Assembly (NCBI RefSeq): GCF_001641265.1
Contig: NW_020167527.1
Span: 248,001 to 312,000 of the forward strand
DNA from: Pseudogymnoascus destructans
Taxonomy: Eukaryota; Ascomycota; Leotiomycetes; Thelebolales; Thelebolaceae
Reading direction: 5' to 3'
DNA length: 64,000 nt
Position 1 is the stretch's first letter; each line of letters opens with the position of its first letter. Positions 21,849 through 32,600 of this stretch are shown here, piece by piece. The notes below the pieces were generated by a model, which saw only the letters and a program-made list of their open reading frames with translations, was not told the DNA's origin and made no database searches. Position numbers and translations under genes: made by a program.

Positions 21849-23708
21849 ATGCGGGGCCTCCTACTCAACCACTCCGACCCCAAAGAGGGCTCCAGCCACT
21901 CCCTGACCTCCAACTCCCCCGGCTTCTACGACACCCCCGCCTCCTTCAACGGCGAGCCCTTCTACGAGAAAACCCGCCGCCGCTCCTTCCCCCACCAATT
22001 CATCGACAGCTTCCGCCGCGACCCGAACCGCCACATCATCAACCCCCTCGGCGATGTCGATCACCAGGACTGGGTCTACGACCCGAACCAGGCCATATTG
22101 AGGACCGCGAACACCAGACTGGCTAGGAAGCTGAAGGGCAGGCATCTGCAGATGATTGCTATTGGTGGGTGTATTGGGACGGGGCTGTTTGTTGCGTCTG
22201 GGCGCTCGCTCAATGCCGGCGGCCCTGCGTCGTTGCTTATCTCGTTCTTGTTGACGGGGTGTATGCTTTACTGCACGGTTCACGCGCTGGGCGAGATGGC
22301 TGTGTTATATCCCGTTTCAGGGTCTTTCTCGGCGTACTCGTCTAGATTTCTCGACCCGGCTTGGGGATTTGCTATGGGCTGGAAGTGAGTCGACTCCTAT
22401 TCGATAATGATGAGTTTTACTGATTGAAGCAGCTATGCCATGCAATGGCTTATTATTCTTCCCGTGGAAATTATTGCAGCTACTATAACGATAGAGTATT
22501 GGAATAAGAGTATCAACCCCTCAGTATTTGTTACGGTGTTCCTGCTGCTCATCATTTCGATCAATCTATTTGGCGTCAAAGGCTACGGAGAAGCTGAATT
22601 CTTCTTCTCGATCGTCAAAGTCGTCGCAATAATCGGCTTCATCCTGCTGGGCATCATCATCAACTGTGTTGGTGGACCCACCACCGGCTACATTGGTGGC
22701 AAGTTCTGGGTCGACCCCGGACCCTTCCATGCCGGTTTCAAGGGCCTCTGCTCTGTCTTCGTCAACGCTGCCTTCGCCTTCGCTGGCACCGAACTCGTCG
22801 GACTCGGCGCGGCCGAGACAGCAAACCCCCGAAAATCGCTCCCCACAGCCATCAAGCAGGTCTTCTGGCGCATCACCCTCTTCTACATCGTCAGCCTGAC
22901 CCTCGTCGGCCTCCTCGTCCCCTACAACGACACCCGCCTCCTCACCAGCAGCCAAAGCCGCGGCAACAGCGCCTCCAGCCCCTTCGTCATCGCCATTGAA
23001 GACGCCGGAATCGCCGTCCTCCCCTCGGTAATGAACGCCGTAATCCTCATCGCCGTCCTCTCCGTCGGCAACTCCTCCGTCTTCGGCTCCTCACGCACCC
23101 TCGCCGCCCTCGCCGACCAGGGCCAAGCACCCAAGATCCTCGGCTACGTAGACCGCAAGGGCCGCCCTTTCGTCGCTATCTGCGTCTCCTCCGCTCTCGG
23201 ATTCATCGCGTACGCTGCTAACTCCGATCAGCAGAACGCGGTTCTGAATTGGATGCTTGCTCTCTCGGGACTCAGCTCGATCTTCACTTGGGCCTCCATA
23301 TGCCTCGCGCACATCCGCTTCCGCCGCGCCTGGCGCATCCAGGGGCGCTCGCTCGACGAGCTGGCGTTCGTCTCGCAGCCGGGGGTCGTGGGTAGCTGGA
23401 TCGGATTCATCTTCAACTGCCTCGTGCTCATGGCGCATTTCTGGACCGGGGCGTGGCCAGTGGGCTACGGTAACATGACGATGGGAGCGCAGGTGCGGAA
23501 TTTCTTCGTGGGGTACCTGGCGGCGCCGATTGTGATTGTCATGTTTGTGGGGTATAAGTGGTGGTATAAGACAAAGGTGTGGAGGTGTCATGAGATGGAC
23601 CTTCAGACGGGGATTAGGGAGTTGAATTTGGCGGAGATGTTGAAGGTGGAACGGGCGGAGAGGGCGGAGTGGCCGAAGTGGAAGAGGTATTATCATGTTA
23701 TTTGCTGA
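21849..23708 (+). CDS. Amino acid permease, YAT/AAP family, join 21849-22384, 22433-23708
   Basis: Plasma-membrane proton-coupled amino acid importer. The 603-residue product has a cytosolic N-terminus of about 85 residues and twelve predicted membrane segments. The family signature opens with LKGRHLQMIAIGGCIGTGLF (TM1), followed by GEMAVLYPVSGSFSAYSSRF (consensus region after TM2-3), GYGEAEFFFS, ETANPRKSLPTAIKQVFWRI and NSSVFGSSRTLAALADQG. The intron (22385-22432, 48 bases, GTGAGT...AAGCAG) joins GW to NYAMQW, restoring the conserved GWNY motif. Substrate preference cannot be read from sequence. A C7-AAA-G5 hairpin lies just after the stop. The transposon island begins about 120 bases downstream. 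Confidence 0.93.
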
Positions 23709-23819
23709 AGGACCCCCCCAAAGGGGGTTTGGCATGGATTTTTATGGCTTATGTTTTATTGGGGTGGAAGCGATACTTTTTGGGGGGCGTGGTCGGGGCC
23801 GGTAAACGGCGTTCAGGGT

Positions 23820-25711
23820 AGGGAATAATCGTTGGTTCTCAAACCACCGCCTGGAGGCGGTTGGCGAAAGCGAACTGGGACGCGAAAGCGATTATGGGAC
23901 ACTTCCGGAGCGGACTCGCGACGCGACCGACCATTAACACGACTGACAACGAGCACAACTACAACCACAACTATGCCGGTAGTTCAAATGAATAAAAATG
24001 AAGCTCTTTTAAATGCCATTGAATTTTTAAATGGAAACCCAACAGAGAAGAGTGCTACAGTAGCACGGATGTACAGAGTAAACCCAAGTACACTCCGGAC
24101 TATACGACTACGACAACGACGCGCATCACCACAACGCACCGCTGTGCCACGCGGAGGCCAGAACAGAGTGCTGTCTGATGTACAAGTTACAGCTATACAA
24201 AGATATATCCAACGCTCATACGAAAATGGGTACGGTGCAACTAAGCCTATGGTGTTCAGTGCCATCTGCCAACTACGTGCAGCAGAAACTCCAACGCGTG
24301 CACCACCGTCACAACGGTGGTTCCAGACATGGATTAAGACACAACAACACAACTTCCATACAATAAAAACCTGGCCAATTGAAGCAGCACGGGTTGCATC
24401 TCATGAAGTATCAGCTATTAAAGAATAGTTTTATGAATTTAAAGATGTGTGTAATCAACTAGATATTACTGCGGGTGATATCTACAACTTTGATGAAGTT
24501 GGATTCCATGTAGGAATGAGCACTGGTGAACATGTGTTGGTACCATCTACAGTAAAGGAGGTAAGTTGTTTCTAATATTTATAGCTTTGTTACAAGCTCC
24601 AGAGAACAGACAAGGTCTTACAGTTATAGAGACAATTGCAGCTGCTGGCATTGCACTTCCACCGTTCCTTATTATACAAGGAAAATTACACATGGAAAGT
24701 TGGTACCATGACAATCTACACAGTGATGAGAAAGTTGCAGTATCCGATTCTGGATATACAAACTCTGAGCTTGCAATGGAATATTTACAGCATTTTATTC
24801 AACATACACTGTCTATAAGAACAAAATTGTTAATAATGGACTCTCATATCTCACATGAAGTTCCAGAGTTTATAATACTTGCACATCAACACAATATACA
24901 CTTACATGTGTTTCCGTCTCATCTTACGCATATTCTACAACCACTAGATGTTACTGTGTTAATATAAACATTGGCACCAACTTGTAACTCAACAAGCAAT
25001 CCATAATTTTGATACAGATTATAATGTTATATCTTTCTTTAGAGACTTGTCTACTATCCATAAGCAGACATTTACAAAGGGTAACTGTATGAAGTCTTTT
25101 AGAGATGCAGGTATTTGGCCACCTAACTATGAAAAGATTCAAGAGAAGGTTGCTATATATGCAAAACCAGAAGTTTTAGAAACACCACAACGCGCATTTC
25201 AAGCAAGTTATGATCTTTCAACATGGAGTCAAACATTTGATAAGATCCTTAGTTCACCGTCACGGCAAAAGTGGGCGCCTCCTTATACTGAAATCCAAAC
25301 TCAATTAACAGAGGCTGAGCTGTTCCGGTCAGAGCTTGTACAAATTACTACTATTATGACTGAGCAACGACAGCAGAAGGTTAGAAGTCGGAAATCTATT
25401 CAAAAAGGTGGTGCTATTACAGTTGAACATGCACGGCAAAGGATTTATGAGAAGAAGGTAAAGGAGCAACTTTTAGAAGAAGCACGGGAGAAAAGAGAGA
25501 GAACACGCATGGTGAACATTGAGCGTAAGATGCAGCTCCATGCTGGCATCAATGCACAGAAGGCAGAACGTACATGGAAAAAGGACCTACATGAATTTCA
25601 AAAAAGTAACCCAGACACGGAGCCACCAATTGGCTTACGTACAGAAATCATTGACCTGGACGTTACACAGAAGAAATGTAAGGAGAAGGAGGAGGAGGAC
25701 TGGCTGTTAGC
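23820..25711 (+). mobile_element. Pogo/Fot-like DNA transposon remnant (element A), right end cut by an LTR
   Basis: The left end region (about 23820-23915) carries paired GCGAAAGCG boxes, like the end of element D further right. A transposase-derived frame follows and is interrupted, and the element stops abruptly at 25711 where an LTR beginning TGTCACGG is inserted. No right terminal repeat remains next to it. Confidence 0.7.
23973..25711 (+). pseudogene. Broken pogo-like transposase of element A
   Basis: The frame starts MPVVQMNKNEALLNAIEFLN, an HTH of the psq/CENP-B type. A second HTH follows (VLSDVQVTAIQRYIQ...QRWFQTWIK). The DDE domain carries YNFDEVGFHVG (first Asp), LLIMDSHISHE (second Asp) and THILQPLDVTV (third). 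The C-terminus is a basic, Arg/Lys-rich coiled region. It is inactive: an in-frame TAG at 24426, stops near 24560 after VPSTVKEV, and a further stop at 24965 just after QPLDVTV, then the C-terminal third resumes. At 25712 the frame runs into the LTR. Confidence 0.85.
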
Positions 25712-25868
25712 TGTCACGGTTCACCAAGGCATAGGGCGCCAGTTGGGTATTATGAATTAAACTCAATCTAGAGAAGGAAGGAAAGAGAAGAGGAGCACTC
25801 GAGCAGTGGCTCGATCTATATACAGCTATGTTGTTGTGGAGTAAATTCTCTTTAGCGAGACCAGTTCT
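25712..25868 (-). mobile_element. LTR fragment (family L1), truncated by the chromovirus
   Basis: Matches the first 157 bases (TGTCACGGTTCACCAAGGCA...GACCAGTTCT) of the L1 LTR seen complete at 36261-36490 (opposite orientation) and 37010-37225. It is interrupted at 25868 by the TGTAAGGA end of the chromovirus LTR. The rest of this L1 copy was not found. Confidence 0.85.
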
Positions 25869-26126
25869 TGTAAGGACACAGGGCACCCAGCTCACAGTAA
25901 TAGCATATGAGAGTGCGAGTCAGAGGCTAAACGGATGCTATCCTATAGGTCTACTACGAAGGATACAAAAAAGATGATGGGGGAACCCCGTCAGTCGATT
26001 TTCTCAAGTATCCGAAACCCATCTGACTCGGTTCCGACTCGGTTAGGCCACCCAAATGATCACACGTGACCCCGCAGCTACCCGGAGTCTACTCCCTAGA
26101 ATGAGAGACGAGAAGGCATCCTTACA
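25869..26126 (-). mobile_element. 3' LTR of a Ty3/gypsy chromovirus
   Basis: The 258-bp segment begins TGTAAGGA and ends TCCTTACA, a perfect 8-bp terminal inverse as LTRs have. On the minus strand it is immediately preceded by a purine tract (26127-26146, read AGGAGGGGGG), the expected polypurine tract. This orients the element on the minus strand with its internal region at higher coordinates. Confidence 0.8.
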
Positions 26127-26747
26127 CTACCCCCCTCCTGAGAGAGTGCTTTGTCCGCAAGGCACGCGGCTAGTATCATGTCCGCAACGTCTCCGAATCG
26201 TCTCCGTATCGTCTCCGTGAACGGAGCGTTTCTTGTTATCATAATGTTGGCTGGTAATTGCGTCCGGAACAACTTCGTTTGTCGTGTGTGTCGGGAAGGT
26301 GCTTTGTTTGCCACCGTAGTCATCCCGAGGTGGTATCGCGTTAGGGTCCGTGTGGCATGCGAAACTGGAGTTCGCTTTTGTTGGATCTCACGTTCGTTCT
26401 TGGGGTCCGAAACAGTACCGGAAGGTGTCCGCTACCCGTTTGAGTAGAATTTTTGTAAAACGTGAAAGAAGAAGTGGCTGCGCTAACCCGATTCGGCGTT
26501 CATTGTTGTAAGCCAACATTTGAGTATTCCGCTTCGCCCACTTCCTCTTGTTTTTACCTTACAACAACAACGCCAGCAACCCTCCCACCCGAGACCGGTA
26601 AGTGGCCCCTCCCTGTCCGTTTGTTTATGATACTGATAGATTGTATAGTATACTCCAATCCAAAGAACAAGTAGGTGATGGGAGCGCGTTGGCGCAGTGT
26701 TGATAACTTGTGCTGGGCTGACGGAATCACAGATTCCAAATTTGAAG
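26127..26747 (+). promoter_or_regulatory. Leader of the antisense gene between LTR and first ATG
   Basis: Two introns can be placed upstream of the antisense ORF. One is 26598-26648 (GTAAGT...TTGTATAG) and the other 26671-26732 (GTAGGT...GGGCTGACGGAATCACAG), leaving a 22-base exon between them. Both have good borders and the second a CTGAC branch site. The promoter would lie next to the LTR. Confidence 0.4.
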
Positions 26748-27324
26748 ATGCCGGTTCCCACCCCCCTCCGGGGCTCTTACTGTCGCCTTCCATGTGCTCT
26801 GTTTGCACTGCCTTCAGGCCAAAGCCCGTGGGATCCAGTCCCACGACTGCGTCTGGTCCCCGACCAGTTCAAAGTGTGGGTACTGCACGTCGCAGCACTC
26901 GCCTTGCGTCCCGGTAGGTTTTCTTGTGGGGTTCGGAGTTTGGTTTTTGGTTGGCCGTTGCTGACTTTGGTGAAAGCTGCCCTGGTTCCTTGGGGAAGAA
27001 TTTGCGGCCCTCCTGGCCACCCAGAGCGTGACCTCTACGAGGAGGCACGCGCCACTCGGGCTGCCCTCGAGTTGGGGCTGGCCGTGAGTAGACCCCCTTC
27101 CCCTTGTGACTCGGTGTGGTTCCGATGCTGACTCTGGGCAGCAAATTCGGTCGTCGCTGCGCCGTCTCCGGACGGAACAGGAGAGCGTTCCTGCTCTCTT
27201 GGGGGAGTTGGTGGCTGCTGTGGGCAAACTGCCCACCGCTGCCGCTCCCGCGGTCGCTCCGACTCAGGGTGATGGAAGGAGGGAGGGGGAGGATGGGGAA
27301 GTTGGGGCGGCCTATGGGGCCTAG
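26748..27324 (+). CDS. Putative spliced antisense gene inside the chromovirus, join 26748-26913, 26977-27083, 27142-27324
   Basis: Not a recognised family. Three coding exons joined at GTAGGT...GTGAAAG (63 bases) and GTGAGT...GGGCAG (58 bases), both with GCTGAC branch sites, give a 151-residue frame ending TAG 27322-27324. Features: an N-terminal MPVPTPLRGSYCRLPCALFA stretch, a Trp/Leu/Val-rich middle, a short helical part (ERDLYEEARATRAALELGLA), then an Arg/Glu heptad-like LRRLRTEQESVPALLGELV and a Pro/Ala then Gly/Glu tail. It lies tail-to-tail with the chromodomain ORF and between it and the polypurine tract. The first intron is 3n and stop-free. Splicing is predicted only. Confidence 0.45.
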
Positions 27325-28021
27325 GTGGGGGAAGACCTTGTGTCGGAGGGGACTCGGGCCTGGCCCTTCGCGTGGGGTCACTTCGACCCTTCGTCTCTCA
27401 TGGTGGTAGCCGCTTGTTGCGACGCCGGTGAGACGTTTGGGAAGGGTGGCTCCTGCAAGGGTTACGCTGGTGAGTGCGCCCTGGCTCGGAGGGTATTTTA
27501 GTTTAGAGTCGCAGACAGCAACGACTCTGTTTCTTCCGCTTTGTCTTTCCCTCCGTGATCGTAGTTTTGTTCCTTTCCCGTCTCCCCTGCCGTAACCCCT
27601 CCGAGTAGTTCTTGAGGTGGACCTGGTAAATCTGGGTATTCCGTATGAAACTCTCTGAGTTTCTGGGGAGAGTTCATGAAGTTTGACGCTGGGTACCACT
27701 CCGGGTCCAGATCGTATCCGACCCAACTAACCCTGTATTGTAGTTGCTTCCGGTGGAGCCTTACGGCGAGGATCTTTTCCACTTCCCATTCCTCTATGCC
27801 ATCTATCACTTCGCTGCTAGGCTCAGGCGGATCCTGACCAGGTAGGGGGTTGTTCGGATCCTTCATGAGGACATCTGGTGAGAACACATTGTGTATTTGA
27901 GAACCGGTAGGTAGTTCCAATCAAAACGCGTGCCCAATCCATTCCAGCACCGTATATGGTCTGACCCATTATTGGCCCAACTTGCGGCTAGGGTGAGAGT
28001 TTTTCAAATTTTTGGTCAATA

Positions 28022-28400
28022 GTGTAACGCTGACTTCTAAATGATAGAAGACACAGAGGTTCTCTTGCGTAAAGGTTTACTTATCAGAGGAGGCAGGGGA
28101 TCAGACACAGAGGCTTCAAGTAACACGTTACTAGTATATAACAAATACTGTATTGAGTTGAGCACGAAGCTCCTATCTAAGGAAATACTATCTACTTATA
28201 TAGTGGCGTCGTGCCTAGTGGACTCCTGGGAACTCACTCGAGTCCTCGGAGTCCTGGACTCTTAGGATTCTTCTCATCATCCTGCGAGTCCGTCACGTGC
28301 CTAGTGGACTCCTGGGAACTTACTCGAGTCCTCGGAGTCCTGGACTCTTAGGACTCTTCTCATCATCCTGCGAGTCCGTCACGTGATACTTTCGGAACTA
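28022..28400. mobile_element. Insertion within the chromovirus pol, LTR-like, with a tandem repeat
   Basis: A stretch unlike retroelement coding sequence separates two parts of the integrase/chromodomain region. It begins near TGTAACGCTGACTTC and contains the 86-bp tandem duplication. It may be a solo LTR of another family, but I could not find matching ends. Confidence 0.4.
28211..28384. repeat. Tandem duplication, 86-bp unit, two copies
   Basis: The unit starting GTGCCTAGTGGACTCCTGGG occurs at 28211 and 28297 with two or three differences (for example GGATTC/GGACTC). Inside the unit, GAGTCC/GGACTC motifs recur in both orientations. Confidence 0.9.
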
Positions 28401-28644
28401 CTATTCCCCGCTGCCCCTCCAGGTAACAGGGCCGGTCTCATGCGACCTCCCTCCTTCCTGTCCTGTAGTTGGCCAGCCTTCTTGTTCCGTCGTAACAAAT
28501 AGGTACACTCTATTCCCTACGTCCCAGTTGATGGCACTTCGGCGTCGATTCGTGTGCTTAGACATTTTCTCTTGTGCCTTTGCCATGTTTTCCTTTGCGT
28601 GGACCCATGCGGTATGCATTCGGTCTGCAACCGCCTTGGCTTCC

Positions 28645-28977
28645 TCAAAGACGGTTTTCCATACTGTCTTTGATTTTGCTAATTAGGGTGACACGATTCT
28701 CATTTGTCATACTGGCCACTCGAACTTGGCCGAGAGCTACCACACATAGTAGAACAAATTGAGGACTGGAGTTACCGAGGACGTTGTATAAAAATTCTTT
28801 ATAACGTTTTGTTTTTCCAGAAGGTTGTGCCGTTTGTAACATCTCAACAGCCTCTGAAGTGCGTAGTGCCTCTGCATCGCTCAACCTTCCGAGTACTGAG
28901 AGGTTCTTGCTAGCGCCAGCAAGCCTATCCCAAGCCTCTTCGGTATCGAGTGGCTTGTAACGAGAATGCTTTTCCAT
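28645..28977 (-). pseudogene. Unrecognised gene fragment, 3' end lost at the chromovirus junction
   Basis: From ATG 28977 the frame reads MEKHSRYKPLDTEEAWDRLA and continues through a helix-rich stretch (LSVLGRLSDAEALRTSEAVEML) to KIKD near 28660. There it runs into chromovirus integrase sequence and stops at 28645. It looks like a genuine protein N-terminus of about 100 residues whose remainder was removed. No domain is recognised. An open extension upstream to 29139 passes through a palindrome and is probably not coding. Confidence 0.4.
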
Positions 28978-29057
28978 CACGCCAAGGCGATGATTGAAAG
29001 GGCTGGGAGTTCCGATGGAACATAGGGACTGATGGTAGATCGATGGTAGATTGATGA

Positions 29058-29111
29058 CATCAAATGCCAGCAATCTTCCCTTTTTAAAGGGAAGATTGCT
29101 GGCATTTGATG
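29058..29111. repeat. Perfect palindrome, 26-bp arms with a 2-base centre
   Basis: CATCAAATGCCAGCAATCTT continues into CCCTTT, two bases, then AAAGGG and the exact reverse complement ending at 29111. It could form a 26-bp hairpin. It lies between the gene fragment and the AAA pseudogene, in sequence with scattered GATGGT motifs. Confidence 0.95.
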
Positions 29112-29922
29112 GTGATCTTGAGCTGATGGTGCCCTTCAAAAGAAGTTGAGAGGACGATGGTGGTTTAATGAGGGATAGTCCGATGAAAGTTTGGGATTAC
29201 AGACGTTAGGTTGATGGTAGATTGATGGAGATAATGTGGGAGATTGTGTATATGCCAATAAGAGAACACGTGCCACTAGCGCGTCCAATCATATTACACG
29301 AGCCATGAACAATGGGTATCGCATCGTATCCGCACCCTAGAGCGCTTCTTACTGTACGAGAACTACATGGTTTAGACGCTTTCCCCAACGTTCTTACATC
29401 CAAATGCAATGAATGTCTCCCTTCAATTGTGCCGCTATTCCTGTGCTGATGCGCCCTGCTGCAACTATGGGCTGCAGGTTCGTCAAGCAGATCTTAGAAA
29501 TCTAGCCTGAAAACTCTCAGTCTCACATCAATCCTGCACAAGGCTGCACGATAAATCGGTCTCGCCAGCATCTTCCCCAACACTGTCTTGGAGATATGTG
29601 CTTCTCTCCGCGTTGTTTGTATGCACCCTTGGACCTTTTTGATTTTTGGATTTCATGATGCTGCAACCGTAGGCTGCTGGTGATCCTGAACGAAGAAGGA
29701 CCAGCTTCCCTCACCCCCCCCAACCGTTGTTGGTTTACAGGGGGGTTTGGTCTTCAATTGACACGGGCAAAGAATTGAGAAATATATAAGGGCGTGCGAT
29801 TCCCCAGAAGTTCAATCACAACCTCTGCAGTCTTCAAATCGTCACTCATCTTTAAGCTTCTTACTTTTGTCTATATCTCCCACCACGCATATCAAGCCAG
29901 CTGCCAACACTCCACTCTGATC

Positions 29923-32452
29923 ATGGCTCCAACAGAGAATTCAAATCGGCCTTTCGCAGTGCAATCCAAGGCCAGCCACCCCACCCAGTTCCCCGACGAT
30001 GAGCGATGAGGATGCTAGTGAGATTCTCGCCGCTATGAAAATGCACCCCACGTCTCCAGACCCTCATCGGTCTGAATTGTTGTCTTTCGCCCAACAGTTC
30101 TTGGACATTGTCAAGTCTCTCAATTCCGCGCAGAGCGCCCCCGCAGTGCCTGCTGCCGCAAACGACGTTGAAGCCAAAGACCCTCCAGCTCGGGCTTCCA
30201 AGCTTGAATTTAAAGCGGTCAATGAAGTGTTAGTCTTCGTAGCAAGTCCAATCTTGAAGGAGCTAACACCGTTTATGCAGTTGGGACGCCAAGGCATACA
30301 AGTATAAGGTCGTAGAATCAGTCACGCCAACGGATGAAGCAGATGAACTGAATCAATATGTGTTTGTGGTTCGTGGACGAATTGGTTAGTTTCTCAGCCC
30401 ACAGTGGAATCCACCTACTTACAAATATATCCCAGACAAGGATACGAAAATCACATACCATGTTGATATCAAGTCAGAGATGTTGCGAGATGCATTGAGA
30501 AACGTCTTAAAAGATGCCCACGCAGTCAGTACAAAGGAGAACAATCTTTCGGTGAGTCCATACGGTCTACGTCTACCATGCAAATTCGACTGCTGACACG
30601 CGCGCAGGTTGAGCAAAATCTCTTGTATCACTACATCCCCGAGCTTGAAACATGCCGAAACTGGAATGGCATCGATTTCCAGGACCAAGCTAGCGCGACG
30701 CACGTCAGTCTTCTTCTCAACTACCTGAAGGAGAAGTATCCAGAACTCAAGTCACTTCTCAAGACCGGCGAGATCACATATGACATGCTCTGGGCACTGT
30801 TCAGACCGAACGGACCAGTATTCACCACCTGCCACGGAACCCACAAGCCGCGTTGCGTGAGATTCGATTTCGGTGAGGAGAAGAAAACCAACTCTGGGTT
30901 CATATACTGGAAACTCGAGTGTCGATATCTCGATTTTGATGGGAAAGAATATGGAAACGTACCAATCGAGCTAGGGATCCCTAAATTTCGCGGAACGAAA
31001 CGAATAAACCTCCTTGAAACGTTTCCGCTCCAGCATCACCCGGACTCTATTAAGGTAAAGGCTAACCTTATTGAGAATGGTCGGAAGTTCATGTCCCTAA
31101 ATGGATCCCACCATCGCAAGTACAACGGCCTGGCCTTCTTCATGGATGACGGCGTCCCTGTGGAGTTTAATGTCGATGGCCGAGTTATGATTGATGCAAA
31201 GTTCTTTCAAAAGATCAATCCCAACTATTCCCGACTAAAGATCACCGAGCCAATCAATTCACTGGCAGAAATTGATCTATTTAATAACTGGATTGACATT
31301 TCCAACATTTGTGATCCTGCAAGGGAGCCAGCCGTCTGGTCCAGTTACAAGCAGTAGTACTGTTGACCCAGCCGACGTGTCCGAGGACGACTTTTTGATT
31401 TGCTGTCCCACGGTACGAGGGTTCAGCTTTGCAGACAAGCAGTGGGGTAAGAGTACCTTTTTCAAGAACGAATTATTGCAAACTAACTATAAACTACAGC
31501 TGAATTTGCAGTGGCTGACCTCGACGAAATCCAGTGGTCCTCTGATCCTTTCGATTGTTTGGTGATTAAGGATGAGGACAGAGAGGTGATCATGGCCTTG
31601 TGGAGGCTCGCAATGGTCAAGCCACCAAGAGTCGGATTTCTCATTCGATGACTTCGTTTCAGGAAAGGGGCGAGGCCTCAACATTCTCTTACAGTATGAT
31701 GGCTCACTCCCCACCTTATCACATGCGCTAACTCTCCATTAAGTGGCAACCCTGGGCTCGGAAAGACCTTGACAGCTGAAGCCGCAGCCGAGCATCTAAA
31801 GAGGCCGCTGTATTCGGTACGGTGCCTAATCCCATATCGCATTAAGATGTGACTATTTAGATTTCTGCTGGAGAGTTAAGTACCGATGCTGCAAAGTTGG
31901 AAGCACAGCTTAGTCAGATCTTTCAGATCGCAAAGAACTGGGGTGCTGTTCTTCTCCTAGATGAAGCCGACGTTTACTTCGAGCGACGGTCAAACCATGA
32001 CCTGATCCGTAACAGTCTGGTTGCGGTATTCCTCCGCAAGCTAAAATATTGCGAGGGTATCATGTTTTTGACAACGAATCGCGTCTCGCAATTCGACGAA
32101 GCAATCCTCAGCCGGGTACATATCACATTGAGATACGATGACCTGGACAAAGATACCAAGGAACAGATATGGAAGCAATTCCTTGATCGGGCCAACACCA
32201 GTCAAAGTCCCACCAATGTTAGTCGGTCGGAGCTGAAGAGCTTGACTGCAGGCAAATACAATGGCCGCCAGGTAAGAACCCATACAAAATCTCCCCTAAT
32301 GTCTGTCTTATGCTCACTATGTTTTCTACAGATCAAGAACATTGTCGCAACAGCCCATGCTTTGGCGACGAAGCAAAGGTGCTGCATACGTTTCGCACAC
32401 CTTCAAAGGGCTGTCGCAATTAATGAGAGATTTGTGCAGGAGTTCTATGTAG
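29923..32452 (+). pseudogene. AAA ATPase of the fungal DUF7025-AAA type, frameshifted and 3'-truncated
   Basis: The intact family has an N-terminal DUF7025-like region and a C-terminal AAA domain; its cellular role is unknown. Recognisable exons are 29999-30228, 30281-30384, 30436-30551 and 30608 onward, with four or more further introns. Motifs: the EVWDAKAYKYKVV and IYWKLECRYLDFDG blocks, Walker A GNPGLGKT (about 31750), Walker B LLLDEADVYFERRSNHDL and sensor TTNRVSQFDEAILSRVH. Breaks: the upstream start frame (MAPTENSNRPF, 29923) ends in TGA where the main frame begins; a +1 shift follows DISNICDPA (about 31322); two more shifts flank the KSRIS segment (about 31595-31650). The C-terminus after ERFVQEFY runs into inserted repeat DNA at 32452. 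The ATPase core itself is undamaged. Confidence 0.8.
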
Positions 32453-32600
32453 TGTGCGTCACGGGGGACCTACCCCATCGGTCCCCCGACCCCAGACCGG
32501 ACCATGGTCCGGTCCGGTCTGAAGCTCATAACCCACGGTTCCCCATCGGTCTGCCAAGAAACCGGTCACGGGACTAGGGTTGGTTAACAATCACGTGTAG
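32453..32600. mobile_element. Repeat/LTR-like insertion at the 3' end of the AAA pseudogene
   Basis: Starts GTGCGTCACGGGGGACC, unlike coding sequence, and is rich in GGTCC/GGACC motifs, including the perfect 20-bp palindrome GACCGGACCATGGTCCGGTC at about 32497. It replaces the normal last residues of the ATPase. The right end is unclear. Confidence 0.45.

Larger units (their letters stand above)
27498..28655 (-). pseudogene. Chromovirus pol remnant: integrase C-terminus and chromodomain
   Basis: Ty3/gypsy chromoviruses carry a chromodomain at the integrase C-terminus that targets heterochromatin. On the minus strand, 28650-28400 encodes the integrase tail (EEAKAVADRMHTAWVHAKENM, then SAINWDVGNRVYL) and 27950-27498 encodes LPTGSQIHNVFSPDVL. 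The chromodomain follows (WEVEKILAVRLHRKQLQYRVSWVGY then EWYPASNFMNSP). The two parts are separated by an unrelated insertion (about 28022-28400). Stops and frame changes are present, the 5' part (gag, protease, RT, RNase H) is absent, and the element ends abruptly near 28655. Confidence 0.85.

Noticed and set aside
21193..21906. 237-codon frame ahead of the permease
   Set aside because: Pyrimidine-rich leader read as Ser/Thr/Pro/Leu; it overlaps the permease start out of phase.
22566..22955. Acidic minus-strand frames over the permease
   Set aside because: Shadows of GC-biased third positions in the permease gene.
26680..26770. tRNA-derived SINE with box A (TGGCGCAGTG) and box B (GGTTCCCACC)
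   Set aside because: The box B match is poor, and the segment is explained as an intron end and first coding exon of the antisense gene.
26869..27726. 285-codon minus-strand frame in the chromovirus 3' region
   Set aside because: It overlaps the chromodomain frame out of phase, has Pro/Arg-rich chance-like composition and no domain; the antisense spliced model explains the open sequence better.
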